The notes under the pieces were generated by a model. That model was not told the DNA's origin. It made no database searches and worked only from the letters and a program-made list of their open reading frames with translations. From Strigamia acuminata (taxonomy: Eukaryota > Arthropoda > Chilopoda > Geophilomorpha > Linotaeniidae), in the NCBI GenBank assembly GCA_949358305.1, contig OX442319.1, positions 186,001 through 250,000 on the forward strand: a stretch of 64,000 bases of DNA, read 5' to 3'. This document shows positions 22,410 to 32,100 of the stretch, in pieces; within the stretch, counting starts at the first letter, position 1, and each line of letters opens with the position of its first letter. Made by a program: the position numbers and the translations under genes.

Positions 22410-23529
22410 ACAGCAGCGTGGAAATTACGAGAAATTAAAACAGAGCTTGAAAAAAAAGTTTCTGCAAGATAAGTTAAACAGAGGATCCGAAGATGAAGCG
22501 CTCGGTGCATTCTTCAAACCGGTTACTACAGCATTGCATAGCCTGCCGCAGCAGCAGCAAGTATCTCCACCCCAACCCATGTCTTTCAATCCGTCACCTT
22601 CCACTACCGTTAAAAGCGAGCCTAAGAAGACAATGTCAAAAATGGATATAGAGACACCCGTCAGAAATTGGGAAAATGCATCCATTAAAGGACAGTTCTT
22701 ACGCCAAAGCTTGTCCTCTAGTCATCGTGGAACTCCTCAAAGTTTAGTTGATCACGATGAAGCGAACAATACATCACTTCGAAGTGTGGAAGAAGAAGAA
22801 GCAAATCTTGGTGACGATGCTGATGCTGATGATGTTTCTGATAAATATCGCACGGAAGTACGTAAAAGTCTCGAATGGAAAAAGAAAGAAACAGATCCGG
22901 AAGACACGTATCTGCAATCTTTTATAAGTTATTATTCTGCAAATGCGGGTAATATAGACCGTGTATTTGGAACCAGATTTGATACTAAAGACTTAAAATT
23001 TAAAATAGGAGTCGAAGAAGTTACATTTATCCAGGGTCATATTTCTGTAAGAAATAAAACATATAGATTCGATAAAGAATTAAAGGATTTCCTCTTGAAC
23101 AAAATTCCAGCATTGGATCCATATCAGAATCAGAAGGCATTAAATAATTATGCCGACATTCTAATCAAAACTAAAGCATTATTTAGTCGTCATGATCCAG
23201 CAACTAATAGGCCAAAATCTTCTAAAGGAGAGAAGTATCTGAAAGTGATTAAACCAATTTGGCAACACTACAAAAAACATCAAACACAATATCTACAATC
23301 GGGCCAAGGCATTACAAAAACGTTTCGTCCGCAGAACTCCGTAGACTACAAGTATTACAACAACCCGGATGAATTAATAGACAGGCTGCGATTGTTGCAC
23401 GCATCACGGGATGCCGGAAACCAGTCTCACGACAACGAAATTGTAGAAATACTTATGGAACTGAAAGAGGAAAGAGTTCTCGATAAAACCAAGTTTGAAA
23501 ACATGCGTAAGAAAATTCTCGCGAATTAA
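22396..23529 (+). CDS. Conserved Maverick protein of unknown function, 377 aa
   Basis: The N-terminal third is basic and Gln/Pro-rich, the middle is acidic (EEEEANLGDDADADD), and the C-terminal half is folded in character (around VFGTRFDTKDLKFKIG and DPYQNQKALNNYADIL). It sits between the packaging ATPase and the minor capsid gene, a place where Mavericks of many animals carry an uncharacterised protein; I think it is that family but did not search. A core or scaffolding role is possible from the position only. It ends with two basic helices. Confidence 0.7.
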   Translation: MNMNKQQRGNYEKLKQSLKKKFLQDKLNRGSEDEALGAFFKPVTTALHSLPQQQQVSPPQPMSFNPSPSTTVKSEPKKTMSKMDIETPVRNWENASIKGQFLRQSLSSSHRGTPQSLVDHDEANNTSLRSVEEEEANLGDDADADDVSDKYRTEVRKSLEWKKKETDPEDTYLQSFISYYSANAGNIDRVFGTRFDTKDLKFKIGVEEVTFIQGHISVRNKTYRFDKELKDFLLNKIPALDPYQNQKALNNYADILIKTKALFSRHDPATNRPKSSKGEKYLKVIKPIWQHYKKHQTQYLQSGQGITKTFRPQNSVDYKYYNNPDELIDRLRLLHASRDAGNQSHDNEIVEILMELKEERVLDKTKFENMRKKILAN

Positions 23530-23539
23530 AAAAAACAAC

Positions 23540-24271
23540 ATGTCTATTGTATTGAGTAGCACAAAGACCGATTTTCTCACCACATTCTCGTCGCCTTTAT
23601 TACTGGGCGAGGATGAATTTGAATTGGGATTAGTAAGTCTGGAGACTTTTAATTCAATGCCAAATATCACCGAGGAAAACAACGTATTCGTGTATTCGAT
23701 CGATAAAACAAAAACATCGCTAATCATTACTTTCCCACCCGGTAGTTATGAACTTGTCGACATTATCGCTCGATTACATACCGAGATGAAAGCGAGAGGA
23801 CATTGGGACCAAAACAGTGATCTACCGTTCATCGACATAAAAGAGAATATTAACACTTTATCCACGACGTTGACGATAAGTCAAATGGAATATGCCATAG
23901 ATTTCACGCACGAGAATAACATGGCTCATTTATTTGGATTTGAAAAACGTGAATATACGGCTGGAACCACCGAGTCGGTCAATCCCGTTAACATTTTCCA
24001 CATAAACACCATACTAGTGCACTGCGATTTAATTACCGATTCGTACTTGAACGGTGTAGCATCTCCGATTATTTACGCATTTTTTCCGAACGTTCCGGCC
24101 GGTTTCAAAATAGTCGAAATGCCGAATAACATACTGTACTTGCCGGTAAAAAATCAATCCAAAATTCACGAAGTCAGGATATGGTTGACCGATCAAGATA
24201 GTAAACCCATCGATCTCAGAGGGGAAGTTTTTACCGCGCGGTTCCATTTGAGAAGAAAAACGTCCGTTTAA
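23540..24271 (+). CDS. Minor capsid (penton-like) protein, 243 aa
   Basis: Length, position directly before the major capsid gene and beta-rich sequence fit the single jelly-roll minor capsid protein of Mavericks, which forms the fivefold vertices. The opening MSIVLSSTKTDFLTTFSSPL is typical in style for this family. The start is the ATG at 23540, ten bases after the previous stop and following AATTAAAAAAAAC; an earlier in-frame start at 23495 would lie inside the previous gene. No disruption is seen. Confidence 0.75.
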   Translation: MSIVLSSTKTDFLTTFSSPLLLGEDEFELGLVSLETFNSMPNITEENNVFVYSIDKTKTSLIITFPPGSYELVDIIARLHTEMKARGHWDQNSDLPFIDIKENINTLSTTLTISQMEYAIDFTHENNMAHLFGFEKREYTAGTTESVNPVNIFHINTILVHCDLITDSYLNGVASPIIYAFFPNVPAGFKIVEMPNNILYLPVKNQSKIHEVRIWLTDQDSKPIDLRGEVFTARFHLRRKTSV

Positions 24272-24280
24272 AAAAATAAG

Positions 24281-24436
24281 ATGCCGATTATATTTAAGAA
24301 AAAAAATATTACGACGCATTATGTCGTCACGAAAGAGAACCCTACAATAGAACAGGCTATGAGAGGCGGTGGCAATGTGGAAATGAAAGTAGCTTCGCTT
24401 CGTCCTGATAACCGAGATTACATAAACTCTTTTTAA
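24281..24436 (+). CDS. Small protein, 51 aa, between the capsid genes
   Basis: An ORF from ATG 24281 to TAA 24436. It starts MPIIFKKKN, includes MRGGGNVEMKV and ends YINSF. The preceding TTTAAAAAAATAAG matches the gene-start pattern of the element, and it is exactly fitted between the minor capsid stop and the TA-rich leader of the major capsid gene. I recognise no family. A small virion cement or core peptide is a guess from position. Confidence 0.5.
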   Translation: MPIIFKKKNITTHYVVTKENPTIEQAMRGGGNVEMKVASLRPDNRDYINSF

Positions 24437-24480
24437 AAAAAATATATATATATATATTACGTAATTAAAAAATAGCAACT
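24437..24480 (+). promoter_or_regulatory. TA-repeat and A-run leader of the major capsid gene
   Basis: (TA) repeats at about 24441-24460 and TTAAAAAATAG just before the ATG at 24481. This is the longest AT-only stretch between Maverick genes and probably holds the promoter of the most expressed structural gene. Confidence 0.4.
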
Positions 24481-25803
24481 ATGCAAGTCGCTGAAAATTA
24501 TTTAGACGTCGAACAACCGTTCGTCATCGACGAATCCGTAAATGCATACAGATACCACGAGTATCACCCGATTATTGGGACAAATTTGAATAATGTGAAC
24601 TCTGAAATTCGCCTAATCATACAGAACGAAGATATCTGGACACATCCCCATAAAAGTTACGTATGCGTAACGGGGCAGTTGACAAAGAATGATGGGACGG
24701 AATATGCGTCGGAGGGAAAAGACACCGATGATGCGGCAACGCTAGTGAATAATTTCATGCCTTTTCTCTTCAGCAACCTGAAATATCACATCGGTGATAA
24801 ACTAATAGACGAAATTAATTATCCAGGCTATGCCACTACTATGAAAGGCGCTTTGACGTATTACAATCACCAAAACGCGATTGAAAATATGGGCTGGTTA
24901 CCCGACCACAAGTCCGGCAAATCGGTGGATCTCGACAATCCCGGATTTGAGGAACGGCGCAGGTTATACAACTTGCTGCCAAAAAAGCACGGTACCTTTT
25001 CATTGTTAGTGCCACTGACCCAAATGATGGGATTTTTCGAAGATTATAACAAAGTCATTTACGGCGCGAAACAAGTTTTAACTTTGATGAGAACGCACAA
25101 CGATGATGCCATTTTTAAAGCCGCGACCAAAACCACGGCTGGAGCCCAGGTAGCCATACCCGAAGGTAAAATAGTTCTCCAACAATTGTATTGGTTAATG
25201 CCGCACGTTATTCCATCCGACGTGCAAAAGAGTCGACTGCTCGCAGCCATGGATAGAGGCGTGAATATTCCATTAGCGTTTCGCCATTGGTCGTTCGAAA
25301 TGTCGGACTTGCCCCAAACCACGGAGCATGCCTGGCGAGTGGTAACCACCAGCACTTCCGAAAAACCGCGGTACATCATCGTCGGATTTCAGACCGATAA
25401 AAGAAACGACCAAACCAAAAATACGGCGATATTCGACACCGTTAAAGTCAACGAAGTTCATGCGTTCCTGAACTCCGAGCGGTACCCCTATTTAGACTCA
25501 AACGAGAACTTTGAAAATAGCAATTTCAGTAGGTTTCTGGAATCATGCATCCAATTTAGGAAAGATTATTACGGCGCATCCGATATAATGTTCAATGCAT
25601 GGGATTATGCAAAACTGTACCCGCTGATCGTGATCGATTGCTCGAAACAGAGCGAGAGGCTGAAAACTGGCATAATTGACGTGCAAATAAAAATGAAATT
25701 TGAAACGGCAGTCCCGGCCAATACTAAAGCCTACGCTTTGATAATAGGCGACAGGTTGATGAATATGAAATTGGACAAAGGCAAAATTGAAGTGTTATAT
25801 TAA
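24481..25803 (+). CDS. Major capsid protein (double jelly-roll, hexon-like), 440 aa
   Basis: Length, gene order and sequence style fit the double jelly-roll major capsid protein of Mavericks, which builds the icosahedral shell. Telling stretches are YRYHEYHPIIGTNLNN near the start, NFMPFLFSNLKYHIG in the first barrel and DVQIKMKFETAVPANTKAYA at the end. The frame is intact over its whole length. The ATG at 24481 lies nine bases after a TTAAAAAATAG run. The next gene starts 20 bp after the stop. Confidence 0.85.
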   Translation: MQVAENYLDVEQPFVIDESVNAYRYHEYHPIIGTNLNNVNSEIRLIIQNEDIWTHPHKSYVCVTGQLTKNDGTEYASEGKDTDDAATLVNNFMPFLFSNLKYHIGDKLIDEINYPGYATTMKGALTYYNHQNAIENMGWLPDHKSGKSVDLDNPGFEERRRLYNLLPKKHGTFSLLVPLTQMMGFFEDYNKVIYGAKQVLTLMRTHNDDAIFKAATKTTAGAQVAIPEGKIVLQQLYWLMPHVIPSDVQKSRLLAAMDRGVNIPLAFRHWSFEMSDLPQTTEHAWRVVTTSTSEKPRYIIVGFQTDKRNDQTKNTAIFDTVKVNEVHAFLNSERYPYLDSNENFENSNFSRFLESCIQFRKDYYGASDIMFNAWDYAKLYPLIVIDCSKQSERLKTGIIDVQIKMKFETAVPANTKAYALIIGDRLMNMKLDKGKIEVLY

Positions 25804-26654
25804 AGTTATAAAAAAATAAGAGATGTATAAAATACATAAGGTAGCGTTAACCCCCAATCAGCAACGAAAGGTATCCAAATCCATCAAAAAAAGGATACCC
25901 TTACATTTAAGATTGAAGTATAAACAACTGAACGGCAATCATAGCTTGTCTCTTACTGATAGACAGATAAATAAGATCAAAAAGGCCGGTTCTAAAAAGA
26001 AAGGAATGACTTTAAGCATACCTACAAAACAGGTTAGACAAACTGGTGGATTCTTTCCATTGCTGCTTCCATTATTGGGGGCATTGGGTGGACTGGCTGG
26101 AGGTGCGGCAGGCATCGCTAAAGCCGTAGACTCGGCAAAAACAAATAAGGAAATGGTCGATGAAGCCACTGGAAAAAAAAGCATATTTCCAAACATTTCT
26201 AAGTTGAAAATTTATATGGAAAAGTTGAATTTACTATGATGCGGAAATTTTTTGGAAATATGTTGGAAATATTTATATATTTCCAAACTTCTGAAAATGG
26301 GTAGTAAATCCTAGAGATGAAAAGTCATATTTTCAATTAGTTGTAAATCTGTTGTTTGAAATGTTGTTTCCAATCAATTTTCTTTTGGATGGATATGTAT
26401 TGTAAACTTCATTTCACAATGATTGTAAAAATAATGTAAAAGCAAGAAAATACCTGAAATTTAAATGTAACATTTAAATATCTGAAATGTAACAAGAACA
26501 AGGTAAAATACAGTCAGGAACAATAAAATTGTATCAAATTTCAACTCAGAAGATAAAATAATGTATAAAACGGTCCAATTTCGAACCGACATGGACAATA
26601 TGAAATCGGGCCAATCAGGGCGCAGGGACGGAAAAATTCGTGTCGATGAAACGT

Positions 26655-26705
26655 ACCGTCGATGAAACAATCCGACTCCAGGAGTCGGATTGTTTCATCG
26701 ACGGT
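26655..26705. repeat. 51-bp near-perfect palindrome
   Basis: Two 25-bp arms (ACCGTCGATGAAACAATCCG... and its complement) meet around a single A at 26680. A partial extra copy of the arm (GTCGATGAAACGTA) lies just to the left. Confidence 0.9.
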
Positions 26706-26809
26706 AATCAATGTGAGATTGATTGTATTTTTAATACAATGAATCTCAAATAGATTATTTAACAAAGAAGTTACTATTTATAGGAAGTTATGCATTAAAC
26801 TATTACAAG

Positions 26810-26882
26810 CCATACTAGCCTAGTGGATAGGGCAGTGGGCTTTAGAACGAAGGGTCCCAGGTTCAATTCCAGCAGAGGTCAA
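26810..26882 (+). ncRNA. tRNA-like sequence (tRNA-derived SINE head or relic)
   Basis: Polymerase III boxes are both present: box A TAGCCTAGTGG (26816-26826) and box B GGTTCAATTCC (26860-26870), 33 nt apart. The D-stem (GCC/GGC) pairs, but the anticodon stem is poor and the acceptor ends do not pair, so a working tRNA is unlikely. A tRNA-derived SINE head carried inside the CACTA element is the best reading. Confidence 0.55.
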
Positions 26883-27457
26883 GGTAAGAAAAAAGAAAAC
26901 TATAAGATTAAAATAAATTTAAATAAAACTGTTAATAAAAATGCAAATTGTGATCAAATCAATAAAAACTAATTGTTGAATGGTGTTTGAAAAAAAAATC
27001 AAACAGTTTAAAAAAAAAAATTGAGTTCATGTATTTAAATTTTTCAAAATGGAGGGTAGTAGATTTTTTATTGGAAATATATTGGAAATATATTGGAAAT
27101 AGATTGGAAATATATTATGAAATTTTATAATTACACAATTGAAAATGTTTGTAAAGTGATTGTAAAAAAAGTCACGGAAATGGTCTCTTTCCAGATTGAA
27201 AATATGTTTGGAAAAGACTTATTTTCAATTGTTTGTAAATCTAATTTACAAACTTGTAAAATCCATCTACCTATATATTTACAATTCTTTACAAGTGAGT
27301 AAATCTGATTTTTTTTCCAGTGAGCCAAGCGCCACAATTTAGCCACTGAAGGCAAAGGTCTACGACAGTCGTTAAAAAAAAAATTACGGATTCGCAAAAC
27401 TGGAAAAGGTTTCTACTTGAAACCGTACAGCTCGTCGGCGGCGGGAAAGATGGGGCA

Positions 27458-27835
27458 ATAATTCAACCGCTGGATTCCCTGCAATTGGGCAAATTGGCTA
27501 GACGAATGAATATTCCATTCTTCAGAGGCGTGTTCTCCAGAGACACGTTGCCCGTCAAAGCCAGACCCTTCGAATGTGGGATTGTTAATTTGAATAAGCA
27601 TCTGCAAAGTGGTAGCCATTGGGTGGCGTACGCTAAAAATAAGCGAGATAAATTATACTTTGATAGTTTCGGCGATCTACCCCCTCCTATTGAATTGTAC
27701 CGTTACCTGGGAGACAATATAAAATATAACGTTTATCAATATCAATCGTTTGACGAAGTCACGTGCGGACATTTGTATTTGTTCGTATTAAAAAAATGGG
27801 GAGCGTTAATAAGGCGAGAGACGACTTCCACTTAA
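27458..27835 (+). pseudogene. Adenain-type cysteine protease 2, start codon lost
   Basis: The frame has the marks of the second protease-like family common in Mavericks: RGVFSRDTLP, ECGIVNLN, His in GSHWVAY (codon 27617), Asp in YFDSFGDLPPP (codon 27662), Gln in YQYQ and Cys in TCGHLYLF (codon 27764). No ATG precedes the conserved part; the first is at 27506, inside it. At the overlap with the pX-like stop (27458) the frame reads ATA where the neighbouring genes use an ATG overlapping a stop. The C-terminus runs over the start of the next gene at TTAAAAAAATGGGG. The catalytic set looks complete, so the loss may be recent. Confidence 0.65.
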
Positions 27836-29115
27836 ATCCAGTGCACAGATTTGGTCTGACCCCGCGCAAAATTGCCAAACGAGATGGAAGTAATTTAACG
27901 CATGACGAACAAGAACAGATTAGGCGAATGGTGTTCGGCCACAGAAACGATATCGCTCAACTAAAAAAAGATTTTGACGTTGGAATACCAGACCCGGCTG
28001 CTGCAGGTTCTGCAGTGCTTATGGAAGATATAAAATCTCGAGTCGACGACCATATTAAACAGAGTTTACAGCACGATGAACGAGTTAAAGCGAACATAGA
28101 TGCACATAAGGCAGAAATGGATATGGAAATAGAACACATCAAACAGAGTTTACAGGATGATGGACAAATTAAGGCTGAAATGACTGCAGAAATAGAGCAC
28201 ATCAAACAGAGTTTACAGGATGAAGAGCAAATTAAAGTCAGCATAGATGCACATAAGGCTGAAATGACTGCAGAAATAGAACGCATCAAACAGGGTTTAC
28301 AGGATGATGAGCAAATTAAAGCAATTCTAGATGCATATAAGGCTGAAATGGTTGCAGAAATAGAGCGGAACAAACAGAGTTTACAGGATGATGGGCAAAT
28401 TAAAGCAATGCTAGAAGCATATAAGGCTGAAATGGTTGCAGAAATAAAGCGCAACAAACAGAGTTTACAGGATGATGGGGGAGTTAAAGCAATGCTAGAA
28501 GCATATAAGGCTGAAATGAGTGCAAAAATAGAAAACATCAAACAGACAATACAAAAAGGAGGCACTGAGCAAATTAGAGCAGACATAGATAAAAATAAAG
28601 TCGAAATAGAAGACATTATAAATGTTGTGTTTCATAAAGTTATAAAAGTTGATAAATATATTGTAAAATTTCAATCATTAGAGATAGCAACTGATGATGA
28701 AGAAGTGTTATTTGTTCCTGGTTTTCCATATGTTCCTGGTCTTGCAACAGATATTTTTCCCAATTATCATTCTCCCTACTTTAAATCTCATTTTTGTGTA
28801 TTTAGAAAATGTCAGTTGTCCTATATAGATGTTTTCCAAAACCAAATGCATAAACACAAAGATGGGTATCTTCATCTAGACAGCAGTATGGATGTGTCTG
28901 TTTTACTTACAAATGAGAAAAATCCTGAAGGGAAAGAGGTTTTTCATATAGGTGATTTACCTACTGATAGTGCCAGTACAATGAAATCACATGTTCTCGA
29001 TTCTCCAATACAATTTGAAATTTTAGATAGAATCCATATTCAGGGAAAGAACGAATTAGCTAACCAATATATACAGGATACTAAATTATTTTTAACCTTC
29101 GAATTGTTTTATTAA
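27796..29115 (+). CDS. Coiled-coil, fibre-like protein, 439 aa
   Basis: Residues 1-85 are basic and polar. Residues 86-246 are six Gln/Glu/Lys-rich repeats (core IKQSLQDD.QIKA....KAEM.AEIE) of 28, 21, 28, 28, 28 and 28 residues, all multiples of seven, forming one long coiled coil. Residues 247 to about 300 continue helical, and the C-terminal 140 residues are beta-like, with FVPGFPYVPG and aromatic residues. A stalk with a terminal head is the plan of viral fibres and tail spikes; that role is inferred from architecture only. The start ATG at 27796 follows AAAAAA and overlaps protease 2 by 40 bp; the upstream in-frame start at 27763 lies inside protease 2. The stop is four bases from the convergent polymerase stop. 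Confidence 0.75.
   Translation: MGSVNKARDDFHLNPVHRFGLTPRKIAKRDGSNLTHDEQEQIRRMVFGHRNDIAQLKKDFDVGIPDPAAAGSAVLMEDIKSRVDDHIKQSLQHDERVKANIDAHKAEMDMEIEHIKQSLQDDGQIKAEMTAEIEHIKQSLQDEEQIKVSIDAHKAEMTAEIERIKQGLQDDEQIKAILDAYKAEMVAEIERNKQSLQDDGQIKAMLEAYKAEMVAEIKRNKQSLQDDGGVKAMLEAYKAEMSAKIENIKQTIQKGGTEQIRADIDKNKVEIEDIINVVFHKVIKVDKYIVKFQSLEIATDDEEVLFVPGFPYVPGLATDIFPNYHSPYFKSHFCVFRKCQLSYIDVFQNQMHKHKDGYLHLDSSMDVSVLLTNEKNPEGKEVFHIGDLPTDSASTMKSHVLDSPIQFEILDRIHIQGKNELANQYIQDTKLFLTFELFY
28051..28533 (+). repeat. 84-bp coding repeats (six units, one of 63 bp)
   Basis: Units begin at 28051, 28135, 28198, 28282, 28366 and 28450. Five are 84 bp and one is 63 bp. The last two are closest in sequence, suggesting recent unequal exchange. 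Confidence 0.9.
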
Positions 29116-29119
29116 CATT

Positions 29120-32100
29120 TTACTCAACATAACCATAAGCCTTTGTATGAATACAATCCTCTAATATAACTCGTTTCTTGTCTTTTGCCGACAATGCCAA
29201 TTTGTCCACCTCGACCGTTGTGAGATTGTGCAATTTAGATTTGATCGTTTCAAATTTCAATCTGTGGGCCTTCTGTTCTCCGAACAATATCTTCTTGTAC
29301 GCCTCCAAGTCCAGCTCTTGCTCCACGACGGCCTTCTTTATGCCTTTACATCGCATGCTCGTTTTCCCGTTCACGTTATAGGCGTAGCATTTGGCTCTTA
29401 GCCCTACAAACTCTTCTATCGGTTCGCCGGCAGTCTCGTCTTTGAAGCATCCTATGACACGCCTGTTTCTGCCATCGGGTGGGTCGTAATTGGACAGATC
29501 CATCACTTCTGGTATTTCTTCTCTGAAGAACGAGTAGACCGAAGGAGCTTCTATTTCATACATCAAACTATCCGTATCCGTCATCAGCAATCTCAGCTTG
29601 TCTGAGAATTTTTTTTTCATGACGTTGTAATGAAAGTCATACAGCAAGCATTTAGACAAGTCCAGGATAGTTAAACCGCTGTAAATAGGTTTGTCTAACG
29701 TCAATTCCAGCTTTCGACGTTCAACCAACATCAGACCACTAGTAAAAGCTTTATATCCTTTGAATCCGGCGTGGTTGAGGTGTTTATCAAAGTCTTTCTG
29801 ATTATTCACCAGATAAAATTGTCTATATTTCCTCACGTCCTGCAAGGTTTTTCCAAAGACCGAATTGTTAGCTAATTTCGCTAATTCCTGCTCAAAATCA
29901 CTGGTAGCATACTTCCGTTTCTCAATATTCAGTTTGATATACTTGGCCAACCATGGTTTTTGCTCAAACGTCAGCACTTTTTTTATTTTCATCAACGTCA
30001 TGCCCAGGGACAAGTACAATTGCAGAGCTCTGTAATGTAGAATGTAATTACAACGACCTTGCAAATGCGGGATTAATCTGGGGCAAGTGTCGTCCGCTGA
30101 ACGGATCATTTCCGGAGCCAAAGGCAGACAATTGTGGGACAAGTGCAGTTCTTGCGGATATCCCAAATCCACTTCCAAGATGCATCCCATCGTATCGTTC
30201 TCTCCCATTTTCAAAATCCTTTCTTGCGTCCATTCGGCTAAATTATCGTCGAAGGCAAAGTTGCCAACAGGTAACGGTTTGCTCATTGCCCAGGAATACA
30301 TGGAATTCGCATCCAAATAGACGATGTAACTCTCTGGTTTCTCACAATTGTATCCCAATGCCAGAAGAGGGTTATTAGCTTTGGCGTAGCGTTGACTGAT
30401 CGTGGCAACACCGCCTCTTATTCCTTGTTCGACAAACATGTACATATCTGGATCAGACAGAAGCTCCAATTTAACTTTGGTGATGAGCAGTGCTGCGTCC
30501 CAAGACAGACTCGGAAACGTGATATAATGACAGGGGTCCAGCTTGTAGTGATTCAAACACATTTTCCTAAACTGCTCAAATATATCCGCCAACAACAGAG
30601 TATCAGTCTTCAGATATAAATCGTGATATTCGCCCATGTCTTTAATTCCCAACGTTTTCCAAACTAACTGAGCATATTGGTATTCGTCGGCGGATATGTT
30701 CTCAAATTCTTCTATCGGCGGAAGTTTATCTTCTAGAAATTTTGACCAACCAGTCATATATTTGTACGGGTATACTCCTTTCCTCAAAAAAAAATCAATT
30801 TCCTCACCCTTAAACTCGCTCCGAAAGACAACGAACTGCGACTTCTCTAAATTTTTAGCCAAATTGGATAAACTGCTCGCGAGAAATTGGAAACTATCCA
30901 AGAATATTAACGTAACTTTACGGGGCACTTTTGGATCATCGCTGGTATTGATTCTCAGCGTGAATGATTTGTATAATTCCGAGTTTTCGGCGATGACGGT
31001 CACTTTTTCTGTCTCGACGGTCAAATGTGGGAATATCAAATGAAAATCATACCTTTTCCCATTATGGAAAACTACCGGCACAGATCTCCGCCAATGGTAG
31101 TTGAGGTTACATTTGCCGTGTGCGGCTCCGCGAAACTTTCCAGTGAAATGGTTGTGATCCAAGACTTTAGTCCATCCTTCAGCTTTGGAGAACTCGCCAT
31201 CGCATAAGAAACAAGTTGTTGCATTTCTATACTCGTTCCATTGAAGCGGAGTCATCATTTTGGTATCGAATTGTGTTTCCAATTGAGAAAATTGACAAAC
31301 CACGGCTTTAATTTCTGCACGCAACGATTTCAAAAAATGATCGACGGCATCCGGACCTCTGTACAGCTGTAACGGTCTGGAATAAGCTTCGTTCTCCGTG
31401 CACACCACTTTAAAAGAATAACCACATGGAACGTGAGAATTAATGGTGTCCGAATGTAAAGTGGGTTCGGTCTCCACTTCAGGCACTAAGAATGCTTCGA
31501 AATCAGCGTAGCAAACGTACAGTATAGGATATTTTTTTTTCTCACTCTTGAACGTACAGATTGTTCCTTCTTTAGGACATTTAGTGGCGGAAGGAGTGTT
31601 TTTTCCGCAGTAATGTTTATGTTTAACGAGCACTTTGGCACTGGAATACCCGTTCATACAATTCATGCAATAATACCGCTTGTTGCCATCGCTGACGCTC
31701 ATGAGTCGTGAGAAATCCTTGATCCACATGTAATGATTTCGTTTCTTCAGTAGGTTAATAGTGGTAAGGCGGTTCGTGTGAATATTCACTTTTATTGGAA
31801 CAATCCATGACGTGGGCAGCAACTCGAATACATTAATGTTCAAACTTTCATTTCGTCTTTCGAATTTAAGCACTCCTTTCGGCCCCACGGGAAAAACTAG
31901 CCCTTCGAGATTGAGTTTGTCCATAAACTGTACGTAATAACCCGTTCTGCATACATTATCGGGTGCCGGATACAAGGCAGCCAATATGGACCACAAAAAA
32001 CTTTTCTGATCCGAGTTCTGGACATTTACCACTGCCTTTTTGTTGCGCAGATGTTCATTCAGTTCCTGATATGACGATTCTTCTTCTTCGGGAACGGAGT

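Larger units (their letters stand above)
26167..27322. mobile_element. Non-autonomous CACTA/EnSpm-type element, 1,156 bp
   Basis: The termini are CACTGGAAAAAAAA and its inverted copy TTTTTTTTCCAGTG, flanked by the 3-bp duplication AGC (26164-26166 and 27323-27325). CACTG ends plus a 3-bp duplication are the marks of animal EnSpm/CACTA elements. Subterminal regions carry repeated TTGGAAATAT words in both orientations, as usual for this superfamily. No transposase is encoded. It holds a 51-bp palindrome and a tRNA-like sequence. Confidence 0.8.
25823..27461 (+). pseudogene. pX/pVI-like membrane-active protein gene, split by a CACTA insertion
   Basis: The 5' part (25823-26166) encodes a basic N-terminus and then a Gly-rich hydrophobic stretch (GGFFPLLLPLLGALGGLAGG), typical of the small core or membrane-lytic proteins of adenovirus-like capsids. 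A 1,156-bp transposon with a 3-bp target duplication then interrupts it. The 3' part (27326-27461) continues in the matching frame and ends with KGFYLKPYSS, a motif style I know from Maverick pX-like proteins. The two parts together would be about 159 codons. As it stands the ORF runs 24 codons into the insertion and stops at 26239. Confidence 0.75.

Noticed and set aside
23495-23539. Upstream start for the minor capsid gene
   Set aside because: It lies inside the preceding gene; the ATG at 23540 follows the A-run signal used by the other genes.
26810-26882. A working tRNA gene
   Set aside because: Boxes A and B are good but the acceptor and anticodon stems do not pair.
27957-28616. 219-codon ORF opposite the coiled-coil repeats
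   Set aside because: Antisense of an 84-bp coding repeat, which keeps the opposite frame open automatically.
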